Source: Cyanodermella asteris
Lineage: Eukaryota > Ascomycota > Lecanoromycetes > Ostropales > Stictidaceae
Reading direction: 5' to 3'
DNA: 64,000 nucleotides
Assembly (NCBI GenBank): GCA_900618795.1
Contig: UYJD01000009.1
Coordinates: 813,823 to 877,822 of the forward strand
Shown: one piece after another, positions 11,362-22,885 of the stretch
How the letters are laid out: each line of letters starts with the position of its first letter
Position numbering within the stretch: the stretch's first letter is position 1
Notes under the pieces: model-generated
The model's database searches: none
What the model was told of the DNA's origin: nothing
The model's input: only the letters and a program-made list of their open reading frames with translations
Translations under genes and position numbers: made by a program

Positions 11362-12693
11362 TGATTGAAAACGGGACTGCGCAAGCCGGCCTTCTGATCT
11401 GAATCAGCAGCCGACATGCAGCTTCCTTCACAGTGAAGGAAGCCATACGGTAAATCGTGAATTAGTCATTGAACCGCATGCCACTCCCCTGCAAGCGCCC
11501 AAGCAGTTTCCCGGATGACCTGTCAGCCAAACTCTTGTGAATCACTCTATGAGTCAGTAGGTACTTGCCGAAGTTTCCTCATCGGACGACGCATCAAACA
11601 ACAAACGCTCAAATGTTAGCCATCAACCCAAGCCTTAAGTTCAGTTCTCTCCTGATTTCATGCAGCGAAGACGTGCAAGACTTGAGAGCTCAGGGTACAG
11701 GCGTTGTTTTCCTCGAGTTTTGGGACATTGTAAAACTCGCTGGCTACGGGCACTCGCATCATCCAAGGGAAACATGTCAGCTCAACCGTCAATAGACGTT
11801 GCGTCTCAGAGCAGAAATTCAAAATGGAGAGCTGCTGGGCCGATATCCGGACCACCAAGCACGAGCGAGCGAATCCAAGGGTTCAGGTATGGTAAGCCAG
11901 CCATAGCGCCGTAGCGTCTGGGTGTCAATCTCTTGAGTAGCGCCCGTTGAGTGAATATCGAGCCGACCATCATGTAGATATTGTGAAGATTATCAGATGA
12001 AGTGGGATATGCGCGCCAAGGCGGCAGCATGGGCAGATCTCCGAGTTTAGTGTGCATGCTTGCCTAGTAGTGTGCTTGATGTGCCCCGCTGCGACCAGCC
12101 ACTGATCGCCGAACCAGGCGCTCATCGCCCGCTGAAGGGAACCAGCTCTTGCTCACAGCACCCCAGCACCACCCTCATCCTCATCCTCCTCACGGCCCTC
12201 GACCATACTCTGCAGCACTGGCTGAAGAAATCCATCGTGTTTGCAGAGACTCGAACGGATCACTTGCAAGTACACAACGTCTCTTGCTGGATACTTGCTC
12301 GCCTGCCTGGCCAGCGAGCTTACGGAGCTACTCACGCGGCCCTTGTCACGAGGTGTAGCCACTCTGGGGGCAGGTACCTTTCAGCGTTTGTTCGCCCTTT
12401 CATTCACCGCTGTATATACCATACCTTGGAGTGGCTCAAGTGTCATTCACCCGTCACCCGCCTCACCTGCTTGCACGTCATGAGAGACTGGGATGCTGAC
12501 AGACTACCTACTAGACAGCTTTCCGCCTGGCCGCCGCAACGCTCCCTGGCTTGACAATCACGCGCTCCACGGCTCATACCTGCATCTACTACCATAAATC
12601 AGAGGCAATCAGTTTGTATAACCCGCTCATATCTCCAAGACGATACCAAACCAAATGGTCGCAAGCCACAGGTGATAACTGAACACCCGGCCC
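11362..12693. other. Divergent intergenic region
   Basis: About 1.3 kb between the divergently transcribed zinc-knuckle gene and the BCAS3-like gene, so it should hold both promoters. Nothing coding was recognised. Confidence 0.5.
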
Positions 12694-15600
12694 ATGGCCA
12701 AGAAGAAGTCGAAGGCAAGGCCGGTTGCTGTCGAGGAGGGGGAAGAGGATCACTCCCGCCACAAGAATGTTGTCCGGGAGGAAGATCAGATCGAGGAGGG
12801 AATGTTTAGGGAGGACGACCCGTAAGTTGTCATGGAATCTCCGGTGGCGCTCAACGGTCACGGCTACCATGGCAGCCTGGACGACACACTAACGCGACAT
12901 CAGGGAACCGCAAAGACCACGCTCACCATCACCGGAGTTCGAACAGAAGCTTGAATCTCCACCCTCCCTCCCAATGAACGGCATCTCGTCTCCGGTGTTG
13001 TCTGCTCTCGCAGACGATGATGACACGGGTTTCGATACAAGAGCTTGGGCAAAGAATATCCCGTACGGACTGAGCCCGCCAAACTTCACAGCGAGCTCTC
13101 GTGGCTCTCCTGCGAACAACGGGGTGATGACGGGTGGGCTCGGTACAAGCCCGTCTGGTCCGGCTTTCAGTCTTGCGGCATCTCCTCCCACTGTGCCAGA
13201 CAGATATCGTGCCCCGCCAAGTGAAGACGTCAGGAGAGGCGGCTTTGGTGGTGCATCACCAGCCATGTCCCCTAGAGGTGCATTTCGAGCCCCAAGCAAG
13301 CAAGGCAACGAGGTTCCCCCTTCTGTGAGCCCAAGAGGCCGGCCTCTATCGATGCCGACAAACTACGTTCCGCCACCATCAGTTGCCGGCCAGAGGCCCC
13401 AGGCCCATTTCAGGGGCATCAGCGAAGCAGAGATCGGAATGGTCCACTCTCGAAGCACTAGCGGGATGCGAGAAAGCCAAGACCTTGTTGTGTTCGACCA
13501 GGCATTCTACGATGGTAATCTAGGCGATGTCATCATAGTAGGCTCTGGCAACAATGTCTTCGTCCACAAGCTGGAAAGAGACAAGCTTACAATTCTTGGT
13601 ACGCTCACTGGTCTTCGTGGGAATATCATTGCGGCAAAAATGCTTCCACCAATCGAAGGAGACGTTATCGAGCCAGTCATCGCAGTAATCGTACACGGCC
13701 CGGCCCTTAGCTCGGAAGACCCGCCAATTCTTTCCCAGAACGAGGCCCAGACAAGTGTCGAGGTCTACGCTATCGAGTCAAGCAAGCATTTGGCTACTCT
13801 ATATCGCACAATTTCCCAGACTCACAATGCGTATACTCGGCTGACAGACGCTGCACACGCTATTGGGGCGCTCGCTATCCAAGCATCAGGCCGCTTCGTT
13901 ACCGTGACATCAGGTGTCAGCGGCGAAGTGTACATCTTTGAATCCAGGAAAAGTGGCAGTGAGGTCGATTTCTTCTCTCTTGGCAAGATCTGGACGAGCA
14001 TGCCAACCAACCGTCAACGTAGTTACTCGATATCGTCTGCATCGTCTGGGGCCACTGCCGGTAGGGACGACTCGCCTAGCTTGCAGAATTCCCAAGAGAT
14101 GGGTATTGTTTCGTTGAGTCAGCGTTGGCTCGCTTTCGTACCCCCGCCTGCTTCCTCCCAAAACACATTGCGAGGCGAAATTGGTGTCGGCAGCAGCTCG
14201 AATCGAGAACCGCCTGGACTGATGGCCCACACACCTCCAGCACCATCTTCCGCCAATTGCGAAGCTGAAACTCCACTAGAGGAGCACTTCTTGAATAAGG
14301 CTGCCAGACAGGGATTTCAGGAGGTATCAAAGGGCGCAAAATGGGCTGCGGAACGAGGCTTCAGTGCCGTGAAAAGCTACTGGGGTAAACCGGATTTGCT
14401 CTCTGCCACTGACATGAGCGGTCAAAGCGGACCATATGGACAACAAGGAGCGGCATTTCCACCTACACATGCGCAAGAAAATGTCGCTCGATCAAATGCG
14501 ACGCAAGTGTGCATTTCTGTGGTAGACCTCGAGCGTTTATCCGAATCAAACAGCAGCCGCCCAGACACGATGATACATCCGATCGCGACGTTCCCAGTTC
14601 GAAATGGCTGTAGGTTCCTGTCGTTCAACCCGACCGGTCTCAGCCTGTTTGCAGCGAACGCAAATGGCGACGTCTCATATGTATGGTGTATGATGCGGAT
14701 GATCCACGGCAGCATCGCTACACCACAAGGCGACGTGTCAGCTGCGGATAGTCATGCAAGCGTTCGTCAGATTGCGCGGTACACGCGTATGTCGGAAAGC
14801 AACCTAGTCGATGTCGTTTGGACCAAGCCCAAGGGCGAGAAGCTTGCAATATTGACAGAGAGGGGCACCGTCCACATACACGACCTCCCTGCATCTGCAT
14901 TCCGTTGGCCACCTCCTGCCCGCCATACATCACCGGCTGCAACGCCGGGCGTCGCAAGTGAGACATCATCGCAAAGCTCGCAAGCAAAAGGACGATTTGG
15001 CAATGCAGTATCGTGGATGTCGAACGCGACACAGTCGGTGCAGGCTGCGGTCAAGATTCGACCTTCCCTCACAGGAGCGACGCTAGGCGGCGTGGCGTAC
15101 GCAGCTGGTGCAAGAGGCAGTCGTATGATGGCTGCTGGTCTGTCCAAGTCAATGGGTGCCGTATCCGGCGCGGCAAGCAATTTCGTGCACTCAGGAGAGA
15201 ATCGGACTCGGCTGCCCGGCTCCTCCAAAGCTCGTGTCGTGCCTGGTGCGGCCAGCCTCCTTAGCAGCAAATACCAAGATGCTCTAGCAATCACCGGCAC
15301 TGGACAGGTGCGCCTACACGCCATCAGGTTGAGTGTGACGGACGGAGGGAAAGGAAAACGGAGTGTGGCCGGCGAACAAATCAGCCAGCTGAACGTGCCG
15401 AAAGTGGATGGCCACAATTCCAGCAACTCCAACAGAATCTCGATTCGCGGGCAGTGGTTTGGAGACACAAAAAGCCATGGCTTCCGTCCGAACCAAGTCC
15501 AACCACAGCCGTTGAGTTACGCCGAGATCGAGACTAGCACACCATATCGACCGTTCCACAATGACCGACGAGTCAACATGAACACGTATGCTGACGACCA

Positions 15601-15994
15601 GATATTCGATAGGGAGGGTCTGGAGGACTGGGAGTTTGGAGAAGACATTGAAACCGTAGAAGTCGGCGACGAAGATCTACCCTCGGGTAGTATGAATTTG
15701 AACAGGCACGAGGCCGATACAGCATTTGACGACCCTCCGAATTTCGACGCAGAGCCGACGCTACCGCCACCACCTCCAGTACAAATGCCAAAGGCGAGCA
15801 AGAAAAAGCCAAGTAAAAACGAGCCAAGGAGCAAGAAGGGCCGATCCGGCGAAGCCAGGCACGACGATCTGATTGATGTCCATGACGATGCCGATGCCGG
15901 TGTACCAGTAAAGGCGAAAGACGCAGGTGATGACTTTGACGACGGATTTGAGGGCGAAACATTCGGCTTTGGACAGGACTCGGACTTATTTTGA
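12694..15994 (+). CDS. BCAS3-like WD40 protein
   Basis: Two exons, 12694-12821 and 12904-15994, encoding 1072 residues. The 82-nt intron has a perfect donor (GTAAGT), a CTAAC branch site and a CAG acceptor; it joins a Lys/Glu-rich leader (MAKKKSKARP) in frame to the large exon. Residues about 60-190 are disordered and Pro/Ser-rich. Then come beta-propeller-type segments (DLVVFDQAFYDG, GDVIIVGSGNNVFVHKL, RFVTVTSGVSGEVYIFES). A second block includes FPVRNGCRFLSFNPTGLSLF and LAILTERGTVHIHDL, which match my memory of fungal BCAS3-type proteins. The C-terminus is acidic, ending in FGFGQDSDLF. In animals BCAS3 acts with PHAF1 at autophagosome-formation sites and binds phosphoinositides; whether the fungal protein does the same is inference. 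The family call is fairly sure, the role is not. Confidence 0.8.
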
Positions 15995-17397
15995 AGCAAT
16001 GTCAGGGAATGGCCACAGGAACTCGCTTGGGAGGTCGGCGCTGGAGTTGACACGGGGTTTTAGATGTATAGTCAACGAATAGATTCAACCAAATACAAGC
16101 TCAAATATTAGCTGTCCAAGTGGTGTCGATCATTCGGCAAGCCTGTGGATCAGACATGGTTTGATGAATAGTGTCAATAATTCTACGAAGTCGCGACCAG
16201 GCCGTTTGCACGGATACACACTGTCACATATTTAGGACGACGGCTAATGTTGTCGATGCTGTAAAATCGAGGCTGAGATGCTGTCGAAAATCGAAACCGG
16301 GCGTGGGGTAGCTTTAGTCGAGCGAGACAGCCTGCTCCACATTCGGCACACCAGGAAGATTCCCCGACAATGATTGGCTGCTCGGGCGGAATGATAGACA
16401 GTCAAAGCAGCACAGTAAGAGTCATACGGCCATACCGGCGGTTTGGTTGAAGAATAATCGGGCACGACCAGCAACAGCGCTGGCAGTTATTGTATGCCGG
16501 GGTCGGCCTGCCGCGTGCAGAGAATTGCTGGTAGGGCTTGCTGCGGCTGTCCCTCTGCTTGCCAACGGGGTCCGAGCCGTATGACCAGAGGCGGAAAATA
16601 TACGTGCCTGTAGTGTATTCTGTTTGATCCCGGGTGACTGGTGTCGAGCTTATCTTGCCTGACAGGTGTTTGTGACACCCGTGGAGCACGCGACTGTCTG
16701 GTGGGTTACCGGTCCAAGGTTCGGAGACTGGCTGCAATCTCTGACGGCGTCTGCTGCCCTGCCCCGCTGGTAGCCAGGAGGAGAAGCATCTCGAATGCAT
16801 CATTGTAGCCCTCGAGCACAAAGCACATTTGTGCGCCAGAGCACGGCGAGGCGGTGGCGTAAGAGGAGGCGGTTGGCTTTTCTGGGGCTGTAAAAAGACT
16901 GAGACCTTTCGATGGGCCTTTCCTTCGTCTGCCTGGTCGCAGGTGCCGTAGCAAGTAGCAGAAACTGCACGAGGCAACCATATAAGCGTCCAAGTCCACA
17001 CAGGCCCGTGTCAAGACGCGTTATCGCAGCTCTTGGTGGGTATATACGGCGTATCGTGATTGTTCCTGTACTCCGCAAAAATCGAAGCGCAGACGGGCGG
17101 CAGCATCTTGGTGGTCTGTGCGCGCTGCCTCATTCTAACCACAATATTGGCTTCTTTTCCTCTTTGCACTGCACCACCTCGCCCAGCTCTCCGCCATAGT
17201 CACCCATCGACGCTCCTTTTCGACGCCGGCATTTCTTCGCACATATCGCGCATGCCGGTTTGCAGCGCCGCCTGCTCCGTCACTCCGCTCCGACCGCCGC
17301 CAGACGCCCTGGCCTGCCCGCTTCGACTTCCCGCAACAGCCCGTCCGTCTGCTGCGATTCCAGAAGCAGAGGGCGGACGGCAACTCCACCCCTGCTG
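15995..17397. other. Intergenic region upstream of acrB
   Basis: About 1.4 kb. It holds the 3' end of the BCAS3-like gene and the promoter and leader of acrB. The frame of acrB runs open upstream to 17260 without an ATG. Nothing else was recognised. Confidence 0.5.
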
Positions 17398-20300
17398 ATG
17401 CCTCGTGGCAGCAAGAAGAACGCGAATCAGCACAATAACAAGCATGAGAATGGCATTGTAGCGCCCGGCAGGCGCATCGCCAAACAGAGATCCAACGGCC
17501 AGCTGAGAGACGCAGCAAACACCGCTCCTCTTTCTCAGAGGGACGTGAACACCGCCTCAAACTCGGATACAAGCTCGACGCGTGCCAACAGCCCTCCTCC
17601 TCCATCACCTCCCCCCGGCCTGCTGACTGAGCAACAAGCCAACCCGCCTGCACTGTCAAATGGGAAACTGGGCCCGCCAAGCAAAGGACGATCGTCATCC
17701 GCGTCTCAGAACCAGCCCGCAGCTGCGAATCCTCTGCCTGGAGATGAGAAGTGTGAGGACAATATATCAGCCATGGATGGAGGCAGAGCTAGACAAGGAG
17801 ATGGACAAACTCGACGCCCCGAGACCACCGCCACGCGGTCGGCGACAGTGCCGGATGTTGGCATCAGCCAAAATGTCACGACCCTTGTCACCTCGCGTTC
17901 GCTGGTCGACAGCCTTGCCGTGCTCATCTGTCTCCTCTCTTTGCCACCCTGGCTGCATATAGCAGTCAACGTCCTCTTCACCCTTGCCACGTTCGTGCCG
18001 CCCATCGGATCGTTCAACAGCCTGCCCAGTCTTAGCGACTTTGTTTCCTCATTCTCTCCGACCACCCCCTCTTTCGTCGTTATTGTGCTGATCGACATCA
18101 CGGCTATGATACTATGGCAGTTTCTGCCGTTTGCCTTTCAAGCCCTACTTATTGATTCAGCGCAGGCCGTTGTGGCCACAACCTTAGGAGGAGGATACTC
18201 AAGCAAACCGGGAGCGCCCGACAATACCTTGTGGTGTCTTGGCTTCGCAACTAGTTCTCACATCACGACCCGGTATAAACGTTCGATCTATAGGATATTG
18301 CACCGCACATGGATCGGAAGGTGGACACCACAATTTGATACGATCGAGGAGCGATCCTTGGCGCAGGATTATCCTATTGGTTACGACAGGGGTTGGTTCG
18401 ATACTATACAAGTTTTTCTAGCACTTCACATTGTCTGCCAGGGCCTGACGAAAATGGTCCGACGCAGTATTTACACATCACGAGTAAGCACATCATTTCC
18501 GGGTGGGATTCGAGATTCAGAGGTAACAAGCGCCGGCGCGACCGGCGTAGATTTGGGGGAGGGAAATGAGAATTCTCGACATGGGGCGCAGTTGAGATCA
18601 AAGGAATCTCTAGCGAACCTCAGAGATGTCAACAGAGACAAAATTTCCAGTGGTAAGAGGAGGAGAAAGCAGGGAAATTATACCAGAAGCCAGCAGCCTT
18701 TGTGGGCTGCCTTTGCCAGCACCAAAGCTTCACTGGCAAGAGAATATCTTACCAAAGATGCCAAACAGGACAAGAAGGATACCGGATCCGTCGACAAAGA
18801 CAATTTGGGTGATTCTCCGTTCGAGTTTACGAAGAACAAGGTCTGGATCACCCGAACCGGGCCTCACAGCGTTTGTTTCGAGACTGGACCGATGGATCCG
18901 AGCCAGGCTAGCAGCTCCCGCGCAGGAGAGGACACGGGAATCGACAGAACAAAGCCTTTCTTTGTGCGCGTCAATCGTGCTGACTGGATATCAATCAAAA
19001 TGGTTGCATTGCCCGGGACGGAAGATAGGGGTAAGGCGCAGTGGGTCGGCGAGATCTATGGACTCACGCCGAGCTACAGTTACGAGATCCACTTCATTCG
19101 GAGCGACGATGATGCCGATCTTCATTCCGAACTCATTGTCACTCCAGCTGCTTCGCTCAGTGATCAGGCGTCGGCTCCAATCGCACTTCCTCCGCCCATC
19201 CTGCCTTCCTCGCCAGCAAGTCCTTCAGCAACTCTCAAGGTCTCAATTGCTGGCTGCGAGGCTAACATTGCTGATCTGCTCGAGAAGCAGAAGAAACACC
19301 GCAAGGAGAGTAAGCAGCAGCAGGCGAGCATACGGAAGGAAATCGAGTCTTATACCGACAAGATCTCGAAGCAGGCCACGAATGTCCAGAACTTGCAGAA
19401 ACGACAAACAAAGGAGCAGCAGCATATTGGGCAAGCGGAAGACGCTATCACGTCCATGGCTGCGGAATTGAATGCTTGGAAAGAGATTCCCAAGGAAGAG
19501 CTTGAAGAGTACCGACTCCGCAAATCCCAGCACGAGTCTACGAAGCGCGAGCACTCGGACGCCAAAGCCAACCACATCAACGCCAAGAACCAAAATCAGC
19601 GGGCCATACATGCTCTACAACTGGAAGTCACGAGTCAGGAGCAGAGAAATTCACGCCTGCAGCAACGTGTCAACAAGCTCAAGACTCAGTTCGAGCGCTT
19701 GACTACTTCCGAAGCACCGGCCGGGTCCGTTCAAAATGGTGCAGGTGATGCATCAAGGTCTAATTCGAGTGCATCCTTGACTCGGTCTCAACGTCACGCT
19801 CTCAACGTACGTGGATGGCAGGATCAGGTGGAAGGTCGACAGCGTCTCCTGAATGCGAAGATCATTGAATACCAGTCCAAGGTCAGCGAGCTGCAGCAGC
19901 TTCAACAACAAGCCCAACAATACGAGCAGAATCTACAATTTGATCAACCATTCACCCGTCCCCGCACCCCGTCAGAGGATGGCCAGCTCCCAGGCACCGG
20001 ACAACCGCTTCCGGGCAATGCTCGATCGTTCTTCGACCAGCGCAATAATCAAGCGTTCGGCACCCCGCTTCGCTCTTCGACCACAGGTGGCATCTTCGGC
20101 TCCGAGTCTTTCACGCCTGGATCGGCTTCGCTGCACAAGACTAATAGTACTGGTGGACATGGCAAGACGAAACCGCATTCAAGCTCCTTCGGAAATGTGA
20201 GGCCTCGCTCAACTAGCATTATGAGCGGCAACACGGCCTATCACGACACTGATGAAGGATCTGGTGGTACTGACGGCACGGCCTTTGAGCAATTTCCAAC

Positions 20301-20487
20301 TACGACATTCGGTCCACCCGGATCTGGTTTCTACAAACGTCGCAGTGGCGGTACTGGTCTTGTTCGGGAAGGCTCGAATGGTGGCAGTTCCGGCAGCGGG
20401 AGTCCGCGTGTGCTTGGTGGTATTACTCGACCACCCGTGCGTGAGCCACTGCGCGAGCCTTCGCGTGAGAATTCTTGGAACCCTTAG
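17398..20487 (+). CDS. acrB: AcrB-type ubiquitination-network signalling protein
   Basis: Single exon, 1029 residues, close to the roughly 1,015 residues I recall for Aspergillus AcrB. The frame is open upstream but has no ATG; the ATG at 17398 gives the family-typical start (MPRGSKKN, then NKHENGIVAPGRRIAKQ). After a disordered Ser/Pro-rich region, three or four hydrophobic segments lie at about residues 165-270 (LAVLICLLSLPPWL, FVVIVLIDITAMILWQF), followed by a short one near 345 (FDTIQVFLALHIVC). Residues about 660-870 form a long Gln/Lys-rich coiled coil. The C-terminal 200 residues are Gly/Ser-rich and disordered. In A. nidulans, AcrB works in the CreB/CreD deubiquitination-ubiquitination network that affects carbon catabolite repression and resistance to acriflavine. 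The family assignment rests on the N-terminal phrase, the membrane segments and the coiled coil; function here is by homology. Confidence 0.85.
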   Translation: MPRGSKKNANQHNNKHENGIVAPGRRIAKQRSNGQLRDAANTAPLSQRDVNTASNSDTSSTRANSPPPPSPPPGLLTEQQANPPALSNGKLGPPSKGRSSSASQNQPAAANPLPGDEKCEDNISAMDGGRARQGDGQTRRPETTATRSATVPDVGISQNVTTLVTSRSLVDSLAVLICLLSLPPWLHIAVNVLFTLATFVPPIGSFNSLPSLSDFVSSFSPTTPSFVVIVLIDITAMILWQFLPFAFQALLIDSAQAVVATTLGGGYSSKPGAPDNTLWCLGFATSSHITTRYKRSIYRILHRTWIGRWTPQFDTIEERSLAQDYPIGYDRGWFDTIQVFLALHIVCQGLTKMVRRSIYTSRVSTSFPGGIRDSEVTSAGATGVDLGEGNENSRHGAQLRSKESLANLRDVNRDKISSGKRRRKQGNYTRSQQPLWAAFASTKASLAREYLTKDAKQDKKDTGSVDKDNLGDSPFEFTKNKVWITRTGPHSVCFETGPMDPSQASSSRAGEDTGIDRTKPFFVRVNRADWISIKMVALPGTEDRGKAQWVGEIYGLTPSYSYEIHFIRSDDDADLHSELIVTPAASLSDQASAPIALPPPILPSSPASPSATLKVSIAGCEANIADLLEKQKKHRKESKQQQASIRKEIESYTDKISKQATNVQNLQKRQTKEQQHIGQAEDAITSMAAELNAWKEIPKEELEEYRLRKSQHESTKREHSDAKANHINAKNQNQRAIHALQLEVTSQEQRNSRLQQRVNKLKTQFERLTTSEAPAGSVQNGAGDASRSNSSASLTRSQRHALNVRGWQDQVEGRQRLLNAKIIEYQSKVSELQQLQQQAQQYEQNLQFDQPFTRPRTPSEDGQLPGTGQPLPGNARSFFDQRNNQAFGTPLRSSTTGGIFGSESFTPGSASLHKTNSTGGHGKTKPHSSSFGNVRPRSTSIMSGNTAYHDTDEGSGGTDGTAFEQFPTTTFGPPGSGFYKRRSGGTGLVREGSNGGSSGSGSPRVLGGITRPPVREPLREPSRENSWNP

Positions 20488-21163
20488 TAACGCGGCTTCA
20501 GTGAGGCGAATATTTGGACTGGCTATTTTTTTCTTTGGACAGGTATACTCTTGTCTGTCCTCCCCCTCGACTGGCTCATGATATTTGGCAAACGGTATAC
20601 TGGTTCTGCTTTACTCTGTGCACAATTGGTCTGTTGTGGTTGAAAGTTCTTTTGACCACTTTGCACCATCTTTTGTTGCCGATGAGGAAACGGAAGACAC
20701 TCGGAAAGAAAGCCCCTAAGCTTAGATGTGTAACAATGTGATTTGTGTTGATTTACTTCGAAAACGTGCTTGCTTCGTTCATCTGGTGACTGACAGAATC
20801 TGTGGTGCCTCCTCCACAATCATAATAGATGGTTCGGATGACGGTCAGACTTTGACTTTGACTTCGTTTCGCGACTACGTGAGTTACCGCTCCACAATTT
20901 TCTTAAACCATGCAATACACGCCACGCGGCTCGGCTCGTTTCGCTCGGTTTTGGCCTCGAGGCTCAAATCAACCTCGGAAGCTTGTCGGGTGATTTGCGT
21001 TGGCATCCTTGCCTGGCGGCGAAGAGCTCCGAAGCGGTTCCGGCATTCGGAACCACTTTCAAAGCCACCAACTTCGTCTCCAGCTCCATTTGACGTTCTT
21101 GCCATTGCGGACGCTGCACTGCGTCTCGTCACCGTGGGGTGCCTCGTTCCATTCGGCGCCAAC
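20488..21163. other. Intergenic region before the thioesterase gene
   Basis: About 0.7 kb. The downstream frame is open through much of it, from 20726, but the translation lacks family features before the ATG at 21164. It probably serves as promoter and 5' leader. Confidence 0.45.
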
Positions 21164-22435
21164 ATGCCACCAGTCTCCCGATCCACGATTGTCCGCGCTG
21201 CGGGGCCGCGCATCTACAAGCGATCTTCACTATCGAGGCCCTGCCTCCACCTCCGACGCCCCGATTCCACACATATCCCCCGACGCACCTTCTATAGCAC
21301 TCGACGGCATTCTTATTCGCCTTCCCCCATCTCGTCCCTGTCTTCCTCAGTTCCCCGTCAATCCCCCGCAGACGCCACTTCTTCTGCTTCCTCCTTGTCT
21401 CCATCGGCACCGTCAGTAAACGCCCGATGGCTTTCCGACATCAAATCCAGGCTGGGAGCATGTATGATGTTCGGCTGTAACGAAGGCCAGGAGATGGAGT
21501 TGGCGGGGAAGATTGCGAAGACGCTGGCATTGGAGTGGAGGGGGCTCGTGGCGGGTGCAGAGGGGTTTTGGATCGAGGATGTTCCGGGGTTGGATGCACC
21601 GAAGCCGGAGAGTCAGGAGAAAGATAAGACAAACTGCCGAGAGAAAAGGGAATATGTCTCCGGGAGTTCTGGGGGAGGGTGGGGTTCTACAGCACGGCCT
21701 ACCAAAATCAAGAACGAAACTACAACCGTCGATCCAGATCTAGGACCAGAGGACGGTGATATCGAGGTCCTTCTCACGCCGGAGGTAGATGCAGACATCG
21801 CGGCAGCTCGACGGCGAGCAAAAGGCAATTCCTGGACCGAAGGCGTCCGTTGGGGCGACATGGACTCGATGGGCCACGTCAACAACGCCTCCTACCTCCG
21901 CTACGCCGAAATCTCCCGCGTTCACTACATCCGACGTCTCGCCCGCCTCATCCCTGAAGCCCTAAGCACCCTCCCCTACGGCTCCGCTCCAACGCAACCC
22001 CTGTCCTCTCTCCGAACCTCCTGGCTCTCCCTCGCGACGCCCCATTCCATTGGGATCATATACTCGAAAGCAACCTTGTCGTTCCTCTTTCCCGCCAAAT
22101 ATCCGGACCGTCTGACTCTCTGCCATCGACTGGCGGACAACTTACCTGCGGAAGGAGACACGATGGACATGATTCCGCTGCAGGTGGTGGCGTTGAGCCA
22201 TTCGAAGCAGAGGAATTGTGTGAAGGTGTATGAGGAGAATGTGGTTTATGATTATGGCGTGGGGAAGAGGGTGGGGATGCCGGGATGGATGGTCGGCGTG
22301 CTGAGGGTTGCCAAGCGAGAGGAGGAGAGGGTAAGACGGCAGTGGCTGGAGAGGAGGGGGGAGGTTGAGGGGTGGGTTGAGAGGTTGGAGGGATGGACGG
22401 TGAAGAGTGGAAGGGAGGAGGATATGGGAACATGA
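21164..22435 (+). CDS. Mitochondrial-type hotdog-fold thioesterase
   Basis: Single exon, 423 residues from the ATG at 21164. The frame is open upstream, but this ATG gives a classic mitochondrial presequence: Arg/Ser/Thr-rich with no acidic residues for about 50 residues (RRTFYSTRRHSYSP). A helical region follows (LSDIKSRLGACMMFGCNEGQ), then an acidic linker. At about residue 227 the acyl-CoA thioesterase (4HBT, hotdog) signature appears: VRWGDMDSMGHVNNASYLRYAEISR, in two parts VRWGDMDSMGHVNN and YLRYAE. The Asp and the HVNN segment belong to the active-site helix of the family. A second part (SHSKQRNCVKVYEENVVYDY) fits the final strands. Fungal relatives are annotated only as thioesterase-superfamily proteins; the acyl substrate is unknown. 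Hydrolysis of an acyl-CoA or acyl-ACP in the mitochondrion is the most likely role. Confidence 0.8.
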   Translation: MPPVSRSTIVRAAGPRIYKRSSLSRPCLHLRRPDSTHIPRRTFYSTRRHSYSPSPISSLSSSVPRQSPADATSSASSLSPSAPSVNARWLSDIKSRLGACMMFGCNEGQEMELAGKIAKTLALEWRGLVAGAEGFWIEDVPGLDAPKPESQEKDKTNCREKREYVSGSSGGGWGSTARPTKIKNETTTVDPDLGPEDGDIEVLLTPEVDADIAAARRRAKGNSWTEGVRWGDMDSMGHVNNASYLRYAEISRVHYIRRLARLIPEALSTLPYGSAPTQPLSSLRTSWLSLATPHSIGIIYSKATLSFLFPAKYPDRLTLCHRLADNLPAEGDTMDMIPLQVVALSHSKQRNCVKVYEENVVYDYGVGKRVGMPGWMVGVLRVAKREEERVRRQWLERRGEVEGWVERLEGWTVKSGREEDMGT

Positions 22436-22885
22436 AGTGCAAACTGCATGAACGAGTCTTCCGTGTGTGTTCAGGCCCAGGGTCAGCCAGTAGCTGACCT
22501 GTTACACCCGCATCAGCCGGCCGAAGTCACTCCACAATACGATAGACGGGATCGAACTGGAATTGGTCCACATGAGACGAAGCGAAAATAGTTGTCTGTG
22601 CAGACAGAATTGCACATGTGGCTGTACTTCTGCGCCAAGCATTGAGTTCCAGCTAACGGACGCAGAATGCCAAGACGTGGCGGATACGCCTGACCCTTCA
22701 GTCTTGTCCAGAACACGATCAGAAGCTCAGCCACCATGGTCTCGGACATGGAGGCTCCTCACTCCCACGACCAAGGCTGGCCACTGCGACGAGTGCTTCT
22801 GCCTCATCTACTCTTTAGACCATGTTGATGCACTTCGTGCCCGGGTATGCCTCTCTCGACGCACATGCGTATGTGAGTTTAGGCA
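22436..22885. other. Intergenic region upstream of the HET gene
   Basis: About 450 bases with no supported gene. A GTTCGATCC-like string near 22550 on the minus strand recalls a tRNA T-loop, but the flanking stems do not pair. Confidence 0.45.

Noticed and set aside
15517-16053. 178-codon open frame on the minus strand
   Set aside because: Antisense shadow of the acidic tail of the BCAS3-like gene.
22540-22570. tRNA T-loop-like string on the minus strand
   Set aside because: The flanking bases do not form a T-stem and no acceptor or anticodon arm can be drawn.
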